This document shows positions 44,401-55,989 of a stretch of DNA of 64,000 nt, piece after piece; the stretch's first letter is position 1; the number at the start of each line of letters is the position of its first letter. A program made the translations under genes and the position numbers. Location of the stretch: assembly GCF_001659605.2 (NCBI RefSeq), contig NC_035170.2:6014001-6078000 (forward strand), written 5' to 3'. The DNA comes from Manihot esculenta. Its lineage: Eukaryota; Streptophyta; Magnoliopsida; Malpighiales; Euphorbiaceae. The notes below the pieces were generated by a model. That model worked only from the letters and a program-made list of their open reading frames with translations, had not been told where the DNA came from and ran no database searches.

Positions 44401-47392
44401 AGCATCACGGGACAATTAATAGGGGAGGAGCTCATCACAGGAAACTCTTAACACCTTAGACTTGTCAATGAGAGAGAGTCTCAAGTCTCAAATGTGTCTA
44501 TAATTAATTTGGTTGCTTTATTACTTGTGCATTAACCCCATATATATATAATGAAGGTTGGACAATAGAATTAGAATTCTTTACGAATTAGAAGTCCTGA
44601 TAACTAGAAAGTTTATCTTAATTTAAACAATAATAAAGATTGGTAATAATCAGAAAGTTTATCCTAATCTAATAATAGAATTAGAAAATTTATCCTAATC
44701 TAAATAAAGGTTTGATAACAATTAGAAGGTCTCCCTGATATGTATAACATCACTTTCCTCCCAGAGAAAGAGCTTGCATGAAGCTCAAATTGTAGATAAA
44801 CTTCGCCAAAGTGATATAGCATGTTCCTTTTGGAAACATCATCTTTTGTTGTCGGCATTTGATCATCTTGCTCTACTTCCAATAGAAAGAATTTCTTACA
44901 TTGACGTCCTACAAAATACAATTCATTGTCATTGTAAGAAAGACATTTGGCCCTTCTTTCCACCATTTCAGATCTAGTGAGCTTTTTAATGTACAAAGAA
45001 GCAATACTTATTAATTTTAAAACTTGACATATTGGTGTCATCCACACAAGTGCCAAATGATCCCTTCGTAATCTCAGAAGGAAGCATTTTAGATTCCCAT
45101 AATGATACCAATTTGTTGTAATCCCAATTCACAAATCGTGTCACAGGACGATTAATATGGAAGGAGCTTATCATAGGATGTTCTTAACATCTCAAACTCG
45201 TTAATGAGAGAGTGTTAAATCTCAATGTGTTTATAATTAATCTGCTTCTCTCATTACTCATAATTAACCCCATATATATAATGAAGGTCATACAATGGCA
45301 TAAGAAATCTAACAAATTAGAAGTTCTACAGTAGTTGATAATAACTGGAAAGTTTATCCTAATCTAAACAATAATAAGGATTGGTAATAATTAGAAAGTT
45401 TATCCTAATCTAAATAATAACAAAAATTGATAATAATTAGAAAATGTATCCTAATCTAAATAATAATGAAGACTGACAATAACCAGAAAGTCTATCTACA
45501 AATGCAAATGATTCACAATATTGATCATAGTTTATATTTTAAACAGGTTTTATTCATAACATATGTGAATGGAATAAGATGACTTTCAAACTAAAATATG
45601 CCATATTTATCTTTTTTAGCTATTGAAGTTTGAGGAGAAGTGGAGATTAGAAGCTTTCTGTGGCTGTTTTCAGGCCTCAGAATGTGCACGGTAACAACCA
45701 AAACTATTGAATATAAAACACAAATGGTCAAGGAATTTAATAGACTAGCTAATCATGCAATCATTAGGTGGATTAATTTAATATGAACGACTGATGTATT
45801 GTACAATAATATTGAATATAAAACACAAAATGATAAGAACAAGGAATATGTCATATGTTTAGTGGGATCAAATGTAAACAAACAAGTATCTGCAGTCTGG
45901 TTGCAGAATGAATGGCTATGGGATCTTGATCCAATAATTCTACAAACCTGTGAATATATTTTTGCAAGTTTTGAAGGCAAATGATCCATCTACACCAACT
46001 TAGGACTTAGGAGGAAAAACAATTGTGACTTGTCTTAAAGTCTCCAAGTTCACTCCTTTGGCATTGCAGCTGAAGCTTGTTCGTGCTCTCTCTGTAGTTC
46101 TACTGTTCCATTTCAAGCTTGATAAAATTGTTTTTGTCATATATTGGCTTGGCCTATTTGGACTGAAAGTAATGGTCAAAGGAGCTAATTTTAGAAATGC
46201 TTTTGCTAGAACTAGGTTAGATATGCTGTTGCCACACCTAGATGGATATGAACAATTTTAAAGAACTGTAGATGCAGTATCTAACCATCTATAGTAGGAC
46301 CAATTTGAGATGCTTTGTATTGTAATGACGATAAGCTGATGGTGGATGCTATTAGTGTGTAGTTATTTTACTGGCATATTTTGCAAATTTTCCTTAATTT
46401 AACAAGTGTAATTGAGTTGGTTTTAACTCTTGCATGATTAAATACATGCTATTTATTTTCAATGTCTGAGCTTCAAAACTTTTTGCATGTTTAGAAATTA
46501 ATAATATACTGTGCAAACATAATAAAGTAAACAAAGAAAAGAAAAAGAAAAGTCGAAAAGGCCTAAAAGGTTCACCTAATGCTTGCTTGAATAATATCAG
46601 TGTCGCAATATTGACCTCACCCCATAAGTTGAAACATCTAGTGTCTATTCTATTTTGCTTTGATTGGTCCTATATCTATCATCTTTCGTGGCAATAATAC
46701 TTCAAATCTGATTTTACAATTCAGGTTGAACATATCCTGAAATGTGATTTAAAAATGTTAATCTTGTCGTGCAGGATACTCATTCCTTCAATCGAGATCC
46801 TCTTAATATCAACGAACTTCCTAAGGACTCTGAAAATATTAATGAGTTTCAAAAAGATGATTTACTATTGTGCAAGACTGAAAGGGTGGATGATTATCCT
46901 CCTTGTGTGCTTAATACAGAGGCATCCTTCCCCCTGCTCCAATATAAAAGAAGAAAGCATAATGGTGATACTGTATCAAACCGTTCAAACGCTTCGGAGA
47001 ATTCAACAAGAACAACTCAGGATCCTTGCTCATCTACAACATCAACAGCTGCAACAACAACTACAGACACAACAATGACGACTGCTGCAGCAACCACAAC
47101 GGCAATATCTGCATTGCTGGAATTTTCTCTGATGGAATCGATAGAACCCAAAGAGAATCCCCATGTTCCTCCACCTAGACTTGATACTACAAGTCTCGAT
47201 TCCTCAGTGCCTCCTAGCTGCATGAAATTTATCAATGATTTGCAGAGTGAGATCCACAAGATAACTGTTGAGAGGGAGACATTGAAGCTTGAAATAATGA
47301 GTGCACAAGCCATGATTAACATTCTTCAATCTCGAATTGATTTTCTCAACAAGGAAAATGAGGATTTGAAAAGGAGTATTGCAGATAAATAG
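35498..47392 (+). CDS. NAC052: NAC transcription factor, NAC050/NAC052 type, four exons with a 9.7 kb last intron
   Basis: Exons 35498-35729, 36269-36546, 36890-37075 and 46775-47392 give 437 residues with matching phases and GT/AG junctions. The NAC DNA-binding domain spans about residues 30-195: [66 protein letters not shown] and [15 protein letters not shown]. The tail has [21 protein letters not shown], a Thr/Ala-rich stretch, [11 protein letters not shown], and a C-terminal coiled coil ([18 protein letters not shown] to [11 protein letters not shown]). No membrane segment is present. This matches my memory of Arabidopsis NAC050/NAC052, nuclear factors that partner the H3K4 demethylase JMJ14 and act in flowering and transgene silencing. 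The acceptor at 36889/36890 adds one Thr before DSYVLC and is the least certain junction. Confidence 0.9.
37076..37385 (+). other. Start of the large intron, no feature seen
   Basis: The splice donor GTATGT at 37076 opens the intron. The DNA that follows is T-rich and unremarkable, probably original intron sequence. Confidence 0.6.
37386..38113. mobile_element. Foldback-like MITE in the NAC intron
   Basis: The left part (CATGGTTATAGGTAATGAAA, then TAACAGCCGTAATGGTAACG) is mirrored by the right part (TAAATAATGGCTGTTATGTAAC, then TTTAAAACCATG). A TAACGGCCATAACGACCGTTA cluster lies near 37980. The outer ends CATGGTT and AACCATG agree. No target duplication could be fixed, so the boundaries are approximate. 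Confidence 0.45.
38114..39466. other. Intron segment with an unrecognised minus-strand coding-like stretch
   Basis: A 65-codon minus-strand frame (38513-38710) has non-repetitive, protein-like composition ([19 protein letters not shown], then [20 protein letters not shown]). I do not recognise it. It may be from an old transposon or a captured host exon. A C-run next to CA-rich and A-run tracts lies at 38896-38943. Confidence 0.4.
39467..39799 (-). repeat. 3' LTR of the intronic gypsy relic
   Basis: Starts TGTTAGGTTTTAGAGCC and ends AATGTCTAACA. It shares with 43124-43377 a purine-rich block (GAGAGAAGAGG to a GGGG run), GAGTTGCTACCCCCTTTTAT, and AACTAGAGCCAACCTTTG. The LTRs differ visibly, so the element is older than the chromovirus at 16200-26030. 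Confidence 0.8.
40300..40750 (-). pseudogene. Gypsy integrase remnant
   Basis: The minus-strand reading gives RFTNFA near 40690, then [20 protein letters not shown] and [12 protein letters not shown] (the expected second catalytic Asp replaced by Asn). An [13 protein letters not shown] end follows near 40430. The HPQTDGQTE region has been reduced to [14 protein letters not shown] remains. Dead by frameshift. Confidence 0.65.
41338..42403 (-). pseudogene. Gypsy reverse transcriptase and RNase H remnant
   Basis: The RT frame (42005-42403) covers [57 protein letters not shown] and the catalytic VFFDDI. The continuing piece (41747-41968) has [10 protein letters not shown] and [13 protein letters not shown]. 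The RNase H part (41338-41666) has [12 protein letters not shown] and [21 protein letters not shown]. Each piece is in a different frame. Confidence 0.8.
42702..42971 (-). pseudogene. Gag-like coiled-coil fragment of the intronic gypsy
   Basis: An 89-codon frame rich in Lys, Glu and Met with heptad-like spacing ([19 protein letters not shown], then [15 protein letters not shown]). It lies just inside the 5' LTR on the minus strand, where gag starts in this class. There is no capsid or zinc knuckle after it, so an internal deletion joins gag to RT. Confidence 0.6.
43375..43550. mobile_element. 170 bp mini-CACTA element inside the gypsy LTR
   Basis: CACTACAAGAAAACAAAAA (43378) at one end and its imperfect inverse (the complement of the end reads CATTACAAAAAAGCAAAAA, to 43547). 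The 3 bp duplication TAT flanks it at 43375-43377 and 43548-43550. CACTACAAGAAAA is the signature end of plant En/Spm transposons, and 3 bp is their target size. LTR similarity resumes after it (TTCCTAGACTTCTTCC against CCCTATACTTCTTCC in the other LTR), confirming the insertion point. Confidence 0.85.
43586..44402. other. Intron segment, no feature recognised
   Basis: No terminal repeats, exons or long frames. The composition resembles ordinary plant intron or an old unrecognisable insertion. Confidence 0.5.
44403..45500 (-). mobile_element. Mini-LTR element (deletion derivative of a gypsy element)
   Basis: Two direct repeats of about 350 bp (44403-44749 and 45139 to about 45500) share GACAATTAATAGGGGAGGAGC-like, TTAACCCCATATATATA and GAAAGTTTATCCTAATCTAA blocks. 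They bound only 389 bp. At the inner edge of the right copy the complement reads TTGGTATCATTATGG, a Met-tRNA-type primer site. At the inner edge of the left copy it reads GGGAGGAAAGTGA, a polypurine tract. The element thus reads on the minus strand and could be moved only by proteins from another element. Confidence 0.75.
44750..45056 (-). pseudogene. Gag zinc-knuckle linker remnant
   Basis: The minus-strand frame has [20 protein letters not shown], then [15 protein letters not shown]. This is the region of Ty3/gypsy gag usually reading ERRAKGLCFNCDEKFxxGHxC before protease. Cysteines and histidine are partly lost (LSYNDNE, VGRQC). It shows the mini-element derives from an autonomous gypsy by deletion of nearly all gag-pol. 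Confidence 0.65.
45501..46774 (+). other. End of the large NAC intron
   Basis: Contains a 78-codon plus frame at 46025-46261 ([19 protein letters not shown], then [17 protein letters not shown]) that I cannot assign, and repeated AATATTGAATATAAAACACA near 45700 and 45810. The acceptor TTGTCGTGCAG at 46764-46774 ends the intron. Confidence 0.5.
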
Positions 47393-48265
47393 AAACTACC
47401 CATGATATTGCAATCTGGTTATCCTGATGTACAAATCATGGGTACCTGGCGCGGCCTGTTCCCTTCCGCGAAGATGATATGAGGGTATGTAAAATTAGGA
47501 TATTATTGTTGTTTGTTTTAATAATTAATGTTGTAGGAATATTGTAATGTTGGATTTTATCTATCTGTAATGGCAATTTTAGACTGTTGAATTCTGAACT
47601 TTCACCATATTTAGTCCCTGCCAATCGTTTGTTTTAGTACCCTCTGTCCAGAATTCAGCTTTTTTATCCCTAATTCCTTTCGTCTGGAGTTGTTCCTGTA
47701 GTGATTAAGCTTTATCCGTTCTGATCTCTCATGATCAATTCCATTTTCTTAGTCAGTTCTACATCTCTGCAACACTTTATCTTTTCTTCTTCCTCAACAG
47801 GGAAGATGGGAGTAAATTTTATCAAACCATTTACTCAAACCTCGGTCACTGTTTCAGTTTAGTTGCTTAAATTTAATTTGTTAAAATAATAAACAATCAA
47901 TTTAACTGGCATTGGCTTGAATGCATCCTTCGCCCTCTTCTACTTTCAAACAAAAATGTCATTTTCTCAATTTACATCTATTCTATTTCAAGTTAGCTGT
48001 GTGCATGGTTTAATCTTCTACTAGGTTATTAGGAGAATGATTGGATTGCCCAAACTGTTAGTTCTGTATTTGGTAAGTTCAATTGACAGCTGGTAGGTAG
48101 TTACAATTTCCTTTTTGAATAATTTTAATTTTAGAATTTTTTTTTCATCGGTTGATAATTAATATACTTTCTTTTTTATTTAGATGATAATATTTTTTTA
48201 ATATTTATTAATTATAAAATTTTTATAATAGAATAAATTTTTAATAAATTATTTATACTTATAAA

Positions 48266-48343
<78 letters not shown>

Positions 48344-50069
48344 TAAAAATATGATTGTTGATAAAATATATTTTATTTTTAATATGTATTTATATTTCAA
48401 ATTTTAAATTTTAAATAATAAAATTAATTTTTTCACATTTAACTCAATTTTAATTATTTATCTCAATTAATTTTGATAAAAAATTGTTTAATCCACGTAC
48501 CATGCCACATATATTATTCTTTAAAAATCTATTTTATAAAAAATTTTAAAACGTCAATGTTAAGTTATATTTATATTTAAAATTTTAAAATTTAAATATT
48601 AGAGCTTTATATTGATTTATTAACCTAAAAATACTATAAATTTTATGATTTTTTTATATTTATAGTTAAAATTTTTAATTTTGAATAAAAAAAAATTTAT
48701 TTTTAAAATTTATTTTAATTGTAGCAATTTTTTAAATTAATTTTAATTAAATTTAAATTACTTTACATAACCCGTCACATATCATCATTTTTACTGGATA
48801 AATAATTTAATTAACTTAAATTAAATATTAATTAAAATTCTAAATCCTTAAATTACTTAGATAATTAACATTCATTTAATGAATAAAAAAATCAAAATCA
48901 AAATCAAAATATTTAAAATTTGAATGGAATAAAATTTAGCTACATGGCAAAAATATCAAAAGAGAGAAATCTTTTACCATCAATTTTCTTTGACATTTTC
49001 AAGGCTGTACTTTCTTTTAAAAATACATTTTGCACCATATAAATTTATTTCTCAGAGATAAATATATTAAAATACAAATTTATTTACATAATAAATCAAT
49101 TTTTACATTAGCTTCTTTCCAAAATTGAGCATCAAAAGAAGCATTAACATCCAAAAATTTAAAGTTCATTTTCAAAAGATTCTCAAATTCATTTTGCACA
49201 GGTGTTGATAAATATTATCAGCTTTTAGAAGAATTTTAAAAAAAAAATAAAAAAATTAGTGTTTTTTATTTTCAACTACAGTATTACATTGAAGTATATT
49301 TATTTTTTAAAAAATTATTATTTAGTTTGTATAATATATAAAATTTATTAATATTTTTATCGATTTTGAAAAATATACTCAAATATCTTTAAGTTTTAAA
49401 AAAATTTATTAATTAATTTTTTTATTAATTTTAGCCGTTACATCTTTTACTATTTCGTTGATGTGATATAAAAAAATTCATTAATTATTATTTGAGTTTT
49501 ACAAAAATATCCGTTAATTAATACTTTCACTAATTATTATTCATTTTATTTCATAAAAATTATTGAAAAAAATATATTGACCTTTGTATTCAACACGTAT
49601 TTCACACTTTTACACACTTTTGCAGTTAATATTAATAATATTAGAAATAAAGCTGATAAATAGCATTTTCTTAATATAAGATAATTAGTATGTCCTAACA
49701 ATTGATTGAAAAAAACTTAAAATTTACGTTATTTTATATTTTAATTTAAACCTTTAAATTTTGGATGAATTGACTTAACATTTTCATTTAGACCTAATTT
49801 TAGTCAATTTTCAAGAATTAAAGTTTAAAATTTCAAGTAACATACTAAATATAATATTTTATTATTTTTTTAAGTATAAACTAATTCCATATATAAAAAT
49901 AATATTAACTCATATTTAATTTTAAAGATAATACTAATTTAACCGGTAAATATGTATTTTATAACTTTAACAGTAGATAAATTTTATTTTGCAGTAATAA
50001 TTATAACATACATATAATTTTTAATTAATTTATATATGGTGCTATTTTAAATTAAATAATATCCAGCAA
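47393..50069. other. 3' UTR of the NAC052-like gene, then AT-rich intergenic DNA
   Basis: The first few hundred bases after the stop at 47390-47392 are mixed in composition and probably 3' untranslated. After about 48100 the DNA is very AT-rich with no frames of interest except those running through the TA repeat at 48271-48338. Confidence 0.6.
48271..48338. repeat. (TA)34 microsatellite
   Basis: An uninterrupted TA dinucleotide run of about 68 bases. The open frame crossing it on the minus strand (Ile-Tyr repeats) is an artefact of this run. Confidence 0.95.
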
Positions 50070-52155
50070 CGGGAATGTTTGGCATCCTATTTCTTTATCT
50101 TGTTGGTGCAGTTGCCGCATATGTTTTTTGCTGATGACCTGTTACTGTTTGTGGATGCATCAATTAACCAAATTACCGAAATTATGTCATGCTTACAGAG
50201 ATTTAGGGTGTATTCAGGTTAGAAAATAAATCCTGCTAAATCTAAAATTCTTTTCTCTCCCAATGTAGACCCGGCCATGCGCTCTGCTATCTGTGATGTA
50301 GCTAAGATACAAATGGTGGATGATTTGAGCTCTTACTTGGGTGTTCTAATGGTCCATGATCGTTTTGAATAAGCTGTTGTTTGAGCCGTTACTATTACAC
50401 ATGGATACTCATTTAGCCAGCTGGAAGACTCAGATGGTATCCTTTGTTGGTCATATTACTCTGGCAAAATCTATCCTTATGGCACTTCCCAATCATATCA
50501 TGCAAACTATGTATCTTTCCAGATCCGTCTACGATGAATATGATAAAAAGATTAGAATTTTCTTTGGGGTGATCAAAGAGGGAATAAGAAGGTTCATCCG
50601 GTGAATTGGGAGCATGTAGCACTGCCAGTTATCCGAGGAGGCTGGAGGTTTTTAACACAGGAGAATGCCTTATGGGTGAAGATCTTGAAAGCTAAATATT
50701 GTCATGGGCTCACCTCAATGACCTAGGGATGCACTCCTGTTCCTCTTTAATATGGCAAGGTATTATTCATACTCTACTATTTCTCCGAAAGGGGATCTAT
50801 ATGGCTACACAATGGTCATTTTACGAGTTTTTGGCATGATGTTTGGCTTTGTGATAAACCATCGAGTGAATCAGTTATTAGGGCCATCCCTATGCCATGT
50901 AGCAGCTATCTGTGGCGCACTTTTGGAATGGCCAAGGATGGAAATGGGAGCTGTTGCATGACTTGTTACTTGATACTATTTTACTACGTCTAGAAGTCAT
51001 TCTCTTATCCTTTGATTACACGACTGTGGATAGATTCGCATGGAAATACACGTCCTGTGAGAATTTTTCAGTAAAATCTGCTTATTAGCTTACCCTTGAG
51101 GGCATGGGTGCTCAACCGAATGCTTTATGGCGTATTCTATAGAGGTTACAGGTACTTCAACCTCAACATGTTCAAATATTCACTTGGTTAGTAATTAACG
51201 GGCGGCTTATGACTAATCCGGAACGACTTAAGTGGAAGTTCACATCTGACGTTTCTTGAACGCGGTGTGGTCACTCTTGTGAATCAATTCTGCATGTGCT
51301 ACGGGACTGTCACTTTGCAAGATGTGTTTGGACGGTTGTATGGAACTAGGACTCTGCTCTCAAGTTTTTTCACATGTCCTGCTCTGATTGGGTTGTTCAT
51401 GGTGACACACTTGGGTTTATCCTTGGATGGACCTTCTTTTACCATTCTCTGGTTTGCGGCCCGGTGGCTATGGAAGTGGCGTAACGATTGGATTTTCAGA
51501 GGGATATCTTACAATGATAACTCTTGTATGACTAGTATTAAACATCAAGTATACACTAACTTCCAAGCCTAGAAGAATCAGATGGACCCTAGTTTGGTAT
51601 GCAAGCATAATGTTGTTGTTGTCTCATGGCAGCCACCTCATTTTGGATGGTGGAAGCATGTAAGGGAAACCCGGGTTGTGAGAGAGGTGGTGGAGTCCTT
51701 CGGGATGATCATGGCAGGTGGTTACAGGATTTCTTCGTACGTCTAGGAATTTGCACTTCCATGAAAGCTGAGCTTTGTCCCTTATTACATGGTTTATATA
51801 TCACTTGGAATAGTGGCTGTCGAAAATTAGTAGTTGAGTTGGATTCTCGCACAATTCTTCGTCTTCTCTCCTAAGATGTGGAACCTTATTTGAAGCTTCG
51901 TTGGTGTTGCAGTGCAAGTAATTCCTTGGTTGTGATTGGCACGTCTCTCTTCGGCATTGTTTTCGGAAAGCTAACCAGGTAGCGGTTTGACAAGAAAATA
52001 AGGCTGTAGGTGTTGAAGGGATACTCTACCTTCTCTCGCATCCTTTTGGTGAAGTCATGCCTTTCTTTCTGTGGGATTGTCAGGGTTTGTCTACCCTAGA
52101 GTTGTGTAATAGTTGGCTCGATTTTCTTTTGGATATACTATTCTTTTGCATAAAA
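50070..52155 (+). pseudogene. 5'-truncated L1-type LINE relic
   Basis: It starts inside reverse transcriptase (QLPHMFFADDLLLFVDAS at about 50106) with the catalytic FADD intact. It continues through CLQRFRVYSG, INPAKSKILFSPN, SSYLGVLMVHDRFE, and QMVSFVGHITLAKSILMALP (50446-50505). The zf-RVT region is near 51160-51310. An RNase H domain follows (51626-51874; [16 protein letters not shown] and [15 protein letters not shown], then [11 protein letters not shown]). Stops and shifts are numerous. An A-rich end at about 52148-52155 fits a LINE tail. Confidence 0.8.
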
Positions 52156-53367
52156 AATATTTATTATAAAATATTTATAATTATTATTATTAAATAAAAT
52201 CAATCACCGTTGAAATTGTAGACTGCATATTTAATAATTGTACCATTTATTTTTAATTTTTATTTTAAAAATTATTTAAAATTACATCGAAATGCAAACA
52301 TAGAACTTGAATCTGGACTCACCAAAATAAATAGATTATTTTCCTTCACTTGAGAATAGAATGGAAACACACTTTTGTCTGCATAAATATGTGTAGTAGC
52401 ATCAGAATGTATCACCTATTCATTCATATTTACCACATTATTCACGTGAAGAATGATTATCATACTATACTTTTTGGTCTAATAGTTAAATAAATTTAAA
52501 TTTTATTAATAAAAAAGAAATTGATATGCTAGTTTTTACAACTAAATTATATGTGTGCTAACTTAATGTGTCTGCTTTACGCACGTGTTGACTTAATAAA
52601 ATGAAATATTACACATATGTTCTTAATGAATCAGCAATATACTCGTAATTGAATATGATCTATTACACACATATGTATACTTTTAATAACTCGTTTTATG
52701 GACATACTTGCTTATGAAAACAAACATATATAATTCGGCGTGCTTACTTGTTTCAATATATTAAGTATTTAAATAGATAATTATTCTCATTTCTCTCTGT
52801 TCAGTTTTTGTTATATTGAATAGCATGATGTCCTCCTTTGCCAAAAAAATAAAAAAAAGAAAGCAATTACCTTTTTTCTTAAAAGTGGATTTTTCAGTTT
52901 GAGCTTATAATCATATTTATTTTCATATTTTTTTGTTTTGTCTTGTAAAGCTTGTTGCACCAAATGCTTTGGAAAATCTAATTTCCTTTGTCAGCTTTGA
53001 ATTATTTCTTATTAATATATATAATAATAATAATAATAATTATATGAGCGATTAAGTCTGCAAATAAAAATTATTTATATTTAAGCTTTAAATTATTATT
53101 TATAGTCATGAATTAAATATGATAATTTTTTTATTAGTATCCCAACAATAAATTCCTCATGAAAAGTAACATTTTCATTTTTGAAGTCTTCTATAAATTT
53201 GTAGTACTCATTAATATGCATATTGATTTATATGTCCTTGCCATTTCTCTATTGTAATGATTGCCAATGAATTTTTTGTTTTTTGCCAACATCTTTAGCA
53301 TAGTTTTGTTTACCATTGCTTCTCAAATGTCATTTATTTCCTTGTCAGAACTATAAACATCAAACAA
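52156..53367. other. AT-rich intergenic sequence, no gene seen
   Basis: No exon, terminal repeat or RNA gene was recognised. It has a short TAA/AAT microsatellite near 53023-53040. Several ACACATATG-like repeats lie between 52600 and 52730. Confidence 0.6.
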
Positions 53368-53871
53368 CTAGAAAGTAGGTGAGGGCATTCGGTTGGTTCG
53401 ATTTAAAATCAAACTAGATTGAATAAATTAGAAATTAAAATTTTAATATTTATAAAAATTGTGACTTCAAAAAAAAATATTTATAAAAATTGAACCAAAA
53501 TGATTTTGGTTAGAAATCGAATCGAACCGAACCGGTCTGATTCGATTCTATTCGATTGAATTTGATCGGTTTCGATTTTTAATAAATTTTTTATTTTTTA
53601 CACTTTATTTTTAATATTTTAAAACTTAATTAAAATATTTTAATCTTAATATAATTTAATTTCTCTATATTATTGAAAATAACATATTGGTTCAGTTCGA
53701 TTTTTTAGATTTTTTCTGATCAAAACCAAACCGAACCGAAATAACTGAAATTTTTGAAATTAAAAATCGAATCGAACTAAATTGAATAAAAAATCGAACT
53801 GAATTTTAAAATTAATTCGGTTCAATCGATTTTTTTGATTTAAACCGAATACTGCTCGCTCTACTAGAGAT
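53368..53871. mobile_element. hAT-type MITE (GGTTCGGTTCG family), copy 2
   Basis: Element 53376-53863. It is collinear with the MITE at 15537-16006, with a TAGGTGAGGGCATTCGGTT start, a GAACCGAACCGGTCTGATT core, a CACTTTATTTTTAATATTTT middle and a GCTCGCTCTA end. The flanks CTAGAAAG and CTAGAGAT agree at six of eight positions, so the duplication has decayed. It also has an extra A-rich inner duplication (about 53460-53485) that copy 1 lacks. Confidence 0.8.
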
Positions 53872-55316
53872 GATACTGAAAATGGTATACTTATATATCT
53901 TATTTGCATAAAGCCACAACAAAATTTTTATTTGCATAAAGCCACAAAACAAATTTATGAGATGGTACCTCAACTGACTTAGAGGTGGTAAAATTAGTTT
54001 TGTAGCAAGGGAAATCAGCTTACGTCTCCAACAATTAATAAAATTTGCTGCTAGGAACAATAATAAATAATTAGTAAAAAAAGTAACTCTAGGAAAAATT
54101 AAAATTTAAATAATTATAATTAACTAAGATAAATTTAATAAAAATTATGTTGATATCACTACAATAAATATTAGAATTAGCAGTAAAAATGATATGTACA
54201 AAGATAATAAATATATTTTATAAAATTTAAAAATTAAATAATATATTTTTATAAAAATCAAATGTTAAAAATTATCCATCAAAATCCAAGAATGTTAACT
54301 GATTTTTTTAAAAATGAATATTAGAATCAAATTTTTTATTTGTCTGAAAAAAATTAATGGTAGAACGTAAAGTCGCTGCCGAATGCTTGGGGTCCAGTAT
54401 ATTTTATTTATACATAGAATAACTTTTTGGAATTTTTTTTAAGAAAAAGGAAATGGAGGAAATGCGTGAACCGCACCCAATTTAACGAGGACAAGACTGT
54501 CATTTCATGCTCACTCCTTTCGAATGCAATTACGTAAGATCCATTCCTTAAGAGCGTCTTCCATGAGACACCGCAGTCAAACCCCTCTCGTCCCAAAAGA
54601 AAAAGGAATCCAATTCCAAAATTCCTCTTTTTTTCTTTAATTAACTTCATTTTAAATTAATTTGCAATAACGGCTGTAACGGCAACAATCTTTTACAGCT
54701 TGTTGAGCCGTTAAGCAAATCAAGATTATTGAGATTTGAGTGGAGATAAATTGATAGCATCACACAAGACAAAAGTGAGCTCATAAATGATGACCTTAAC
54801 GTCCGTCTTTTGCGTGCTGCTAACGTTTACTATTTTGGGTTAATTTAAAATTAAATTAGTTCCTTATTTAAAAATTAACAAAATTTATAATTACAAATTT
54901 AATAAAGTTATTTTCTATAATTCTTATATTTAAAATAAAAAGATTCAGACCCTTTCATCTGTAGAAAATCCAACGCTTTTTTTGAATTTTTTTTTTTAAA
55001 GCTGAGAAGTATTATTTTGTAGGTGTCAATTTTAGAAATAAAAAATTTAAAAACTATTTAAATTTTTTAAAAAAGATTTAAAATGTTTAATTGTTTCCCA
55101 ATATTTTATTTTACAATAAAATAAACATATTTTCCATGCTTTTTCTTATTTGCTAGAAAACTGATTTTCTTAAAAAAAAAATAACAATATTTACAAAATG
55201 AAAATTTAAAAATTGTTTTTCCTAAATAAATACCCGCTTCTTTTTTCATTCAAAAAGTTTTATTTTTTTTTAGAAAAAGAAATCATCATTAAATAAAATG
55301 TGTTAGTCGAATTAAA

Positions 55317-55348
<32 letters not shown>

Positions 55349-55600
55349 AATAAAAGATTCAAATAAAACTCTGTCCTGAGTTTAGTAAAAACTAACTTAA
55401 AATAAAAATAACATGTAATTTATTTTTCTCGAAAAATTGGTAAAATAAATTGATAAAATTATAAAAATGTTTCTTAATAATTATAATAATTTTAATTTTG
55501 CAAATTATAAATATTCATTATTATTTTATAAAATCTACTAGTATTTATTTTTATTTTATTAAATTGACACGTACCCATTTTTCATTTATGATTCTATACA
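53872..55600. other. AT-rich intergenic sequence
   Basis: No gene was recognised. A minus-strand 80-codon frame at 54408-54650 shows no known motif. A short TTA/ATT microsatellite lies at about 55315-55345. Confidence 0.6.
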
Positions 55601-55989
55601 AATTATTCTGTGATTTTCGCCACCTAACAACTGTGTGGGTGGGAAGTAGGGAGACGCACATGCACTGCGGGTGATACTACAAACCATACCTTCTGCAGTG
55701 ACTTTAACTTTTCTCTGGCCTTCTTTTCCAGGAAAAATCACAACTCAGGCTTATGTATATATTAATTGAAGACCCAATTCTACTTTTTCCTCCAAGCTAA
55801 TGGTGTTTCTCTCCTCAATTCCACCGTCATACTCCGATTGAAATACCTAGTTCCCAAATCCCTAACCCTAACTTTATTCGCTTTATTTTAAATTTCCCAT
55901 TTCGAATTCCCTATTTCATTTTCAACCTGTTATACTCTCAACTTAAAACGATTCGCTTTTCGCTTTTGGTTTTGGTATCGACTCGGTAG
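55601..55989 (+). promoter_or_regulatory. Promoter and leader of the NTL-type NAC gene
   Basis: Mixed-composition DNA directly upstream of the ATG. A TATA-like TGTATATATTAA lies at about 55753, followed by a C/T-rich leader (55790-55980). Motif-level assignment is weak. Confidence 0.4.

Noticed and set aside
47017..47322. Minus-strand frame of 101 codons rich in Val/Ala
   Set aside because: It is the antisense of the Thr/Ala-rich part of the last exon of the NAC052-like gene.
48212..48400. Open frame on the minus strand of Ile-Tyr repeats
   Set aside because: It is simply the translation of the TA microsatellite.
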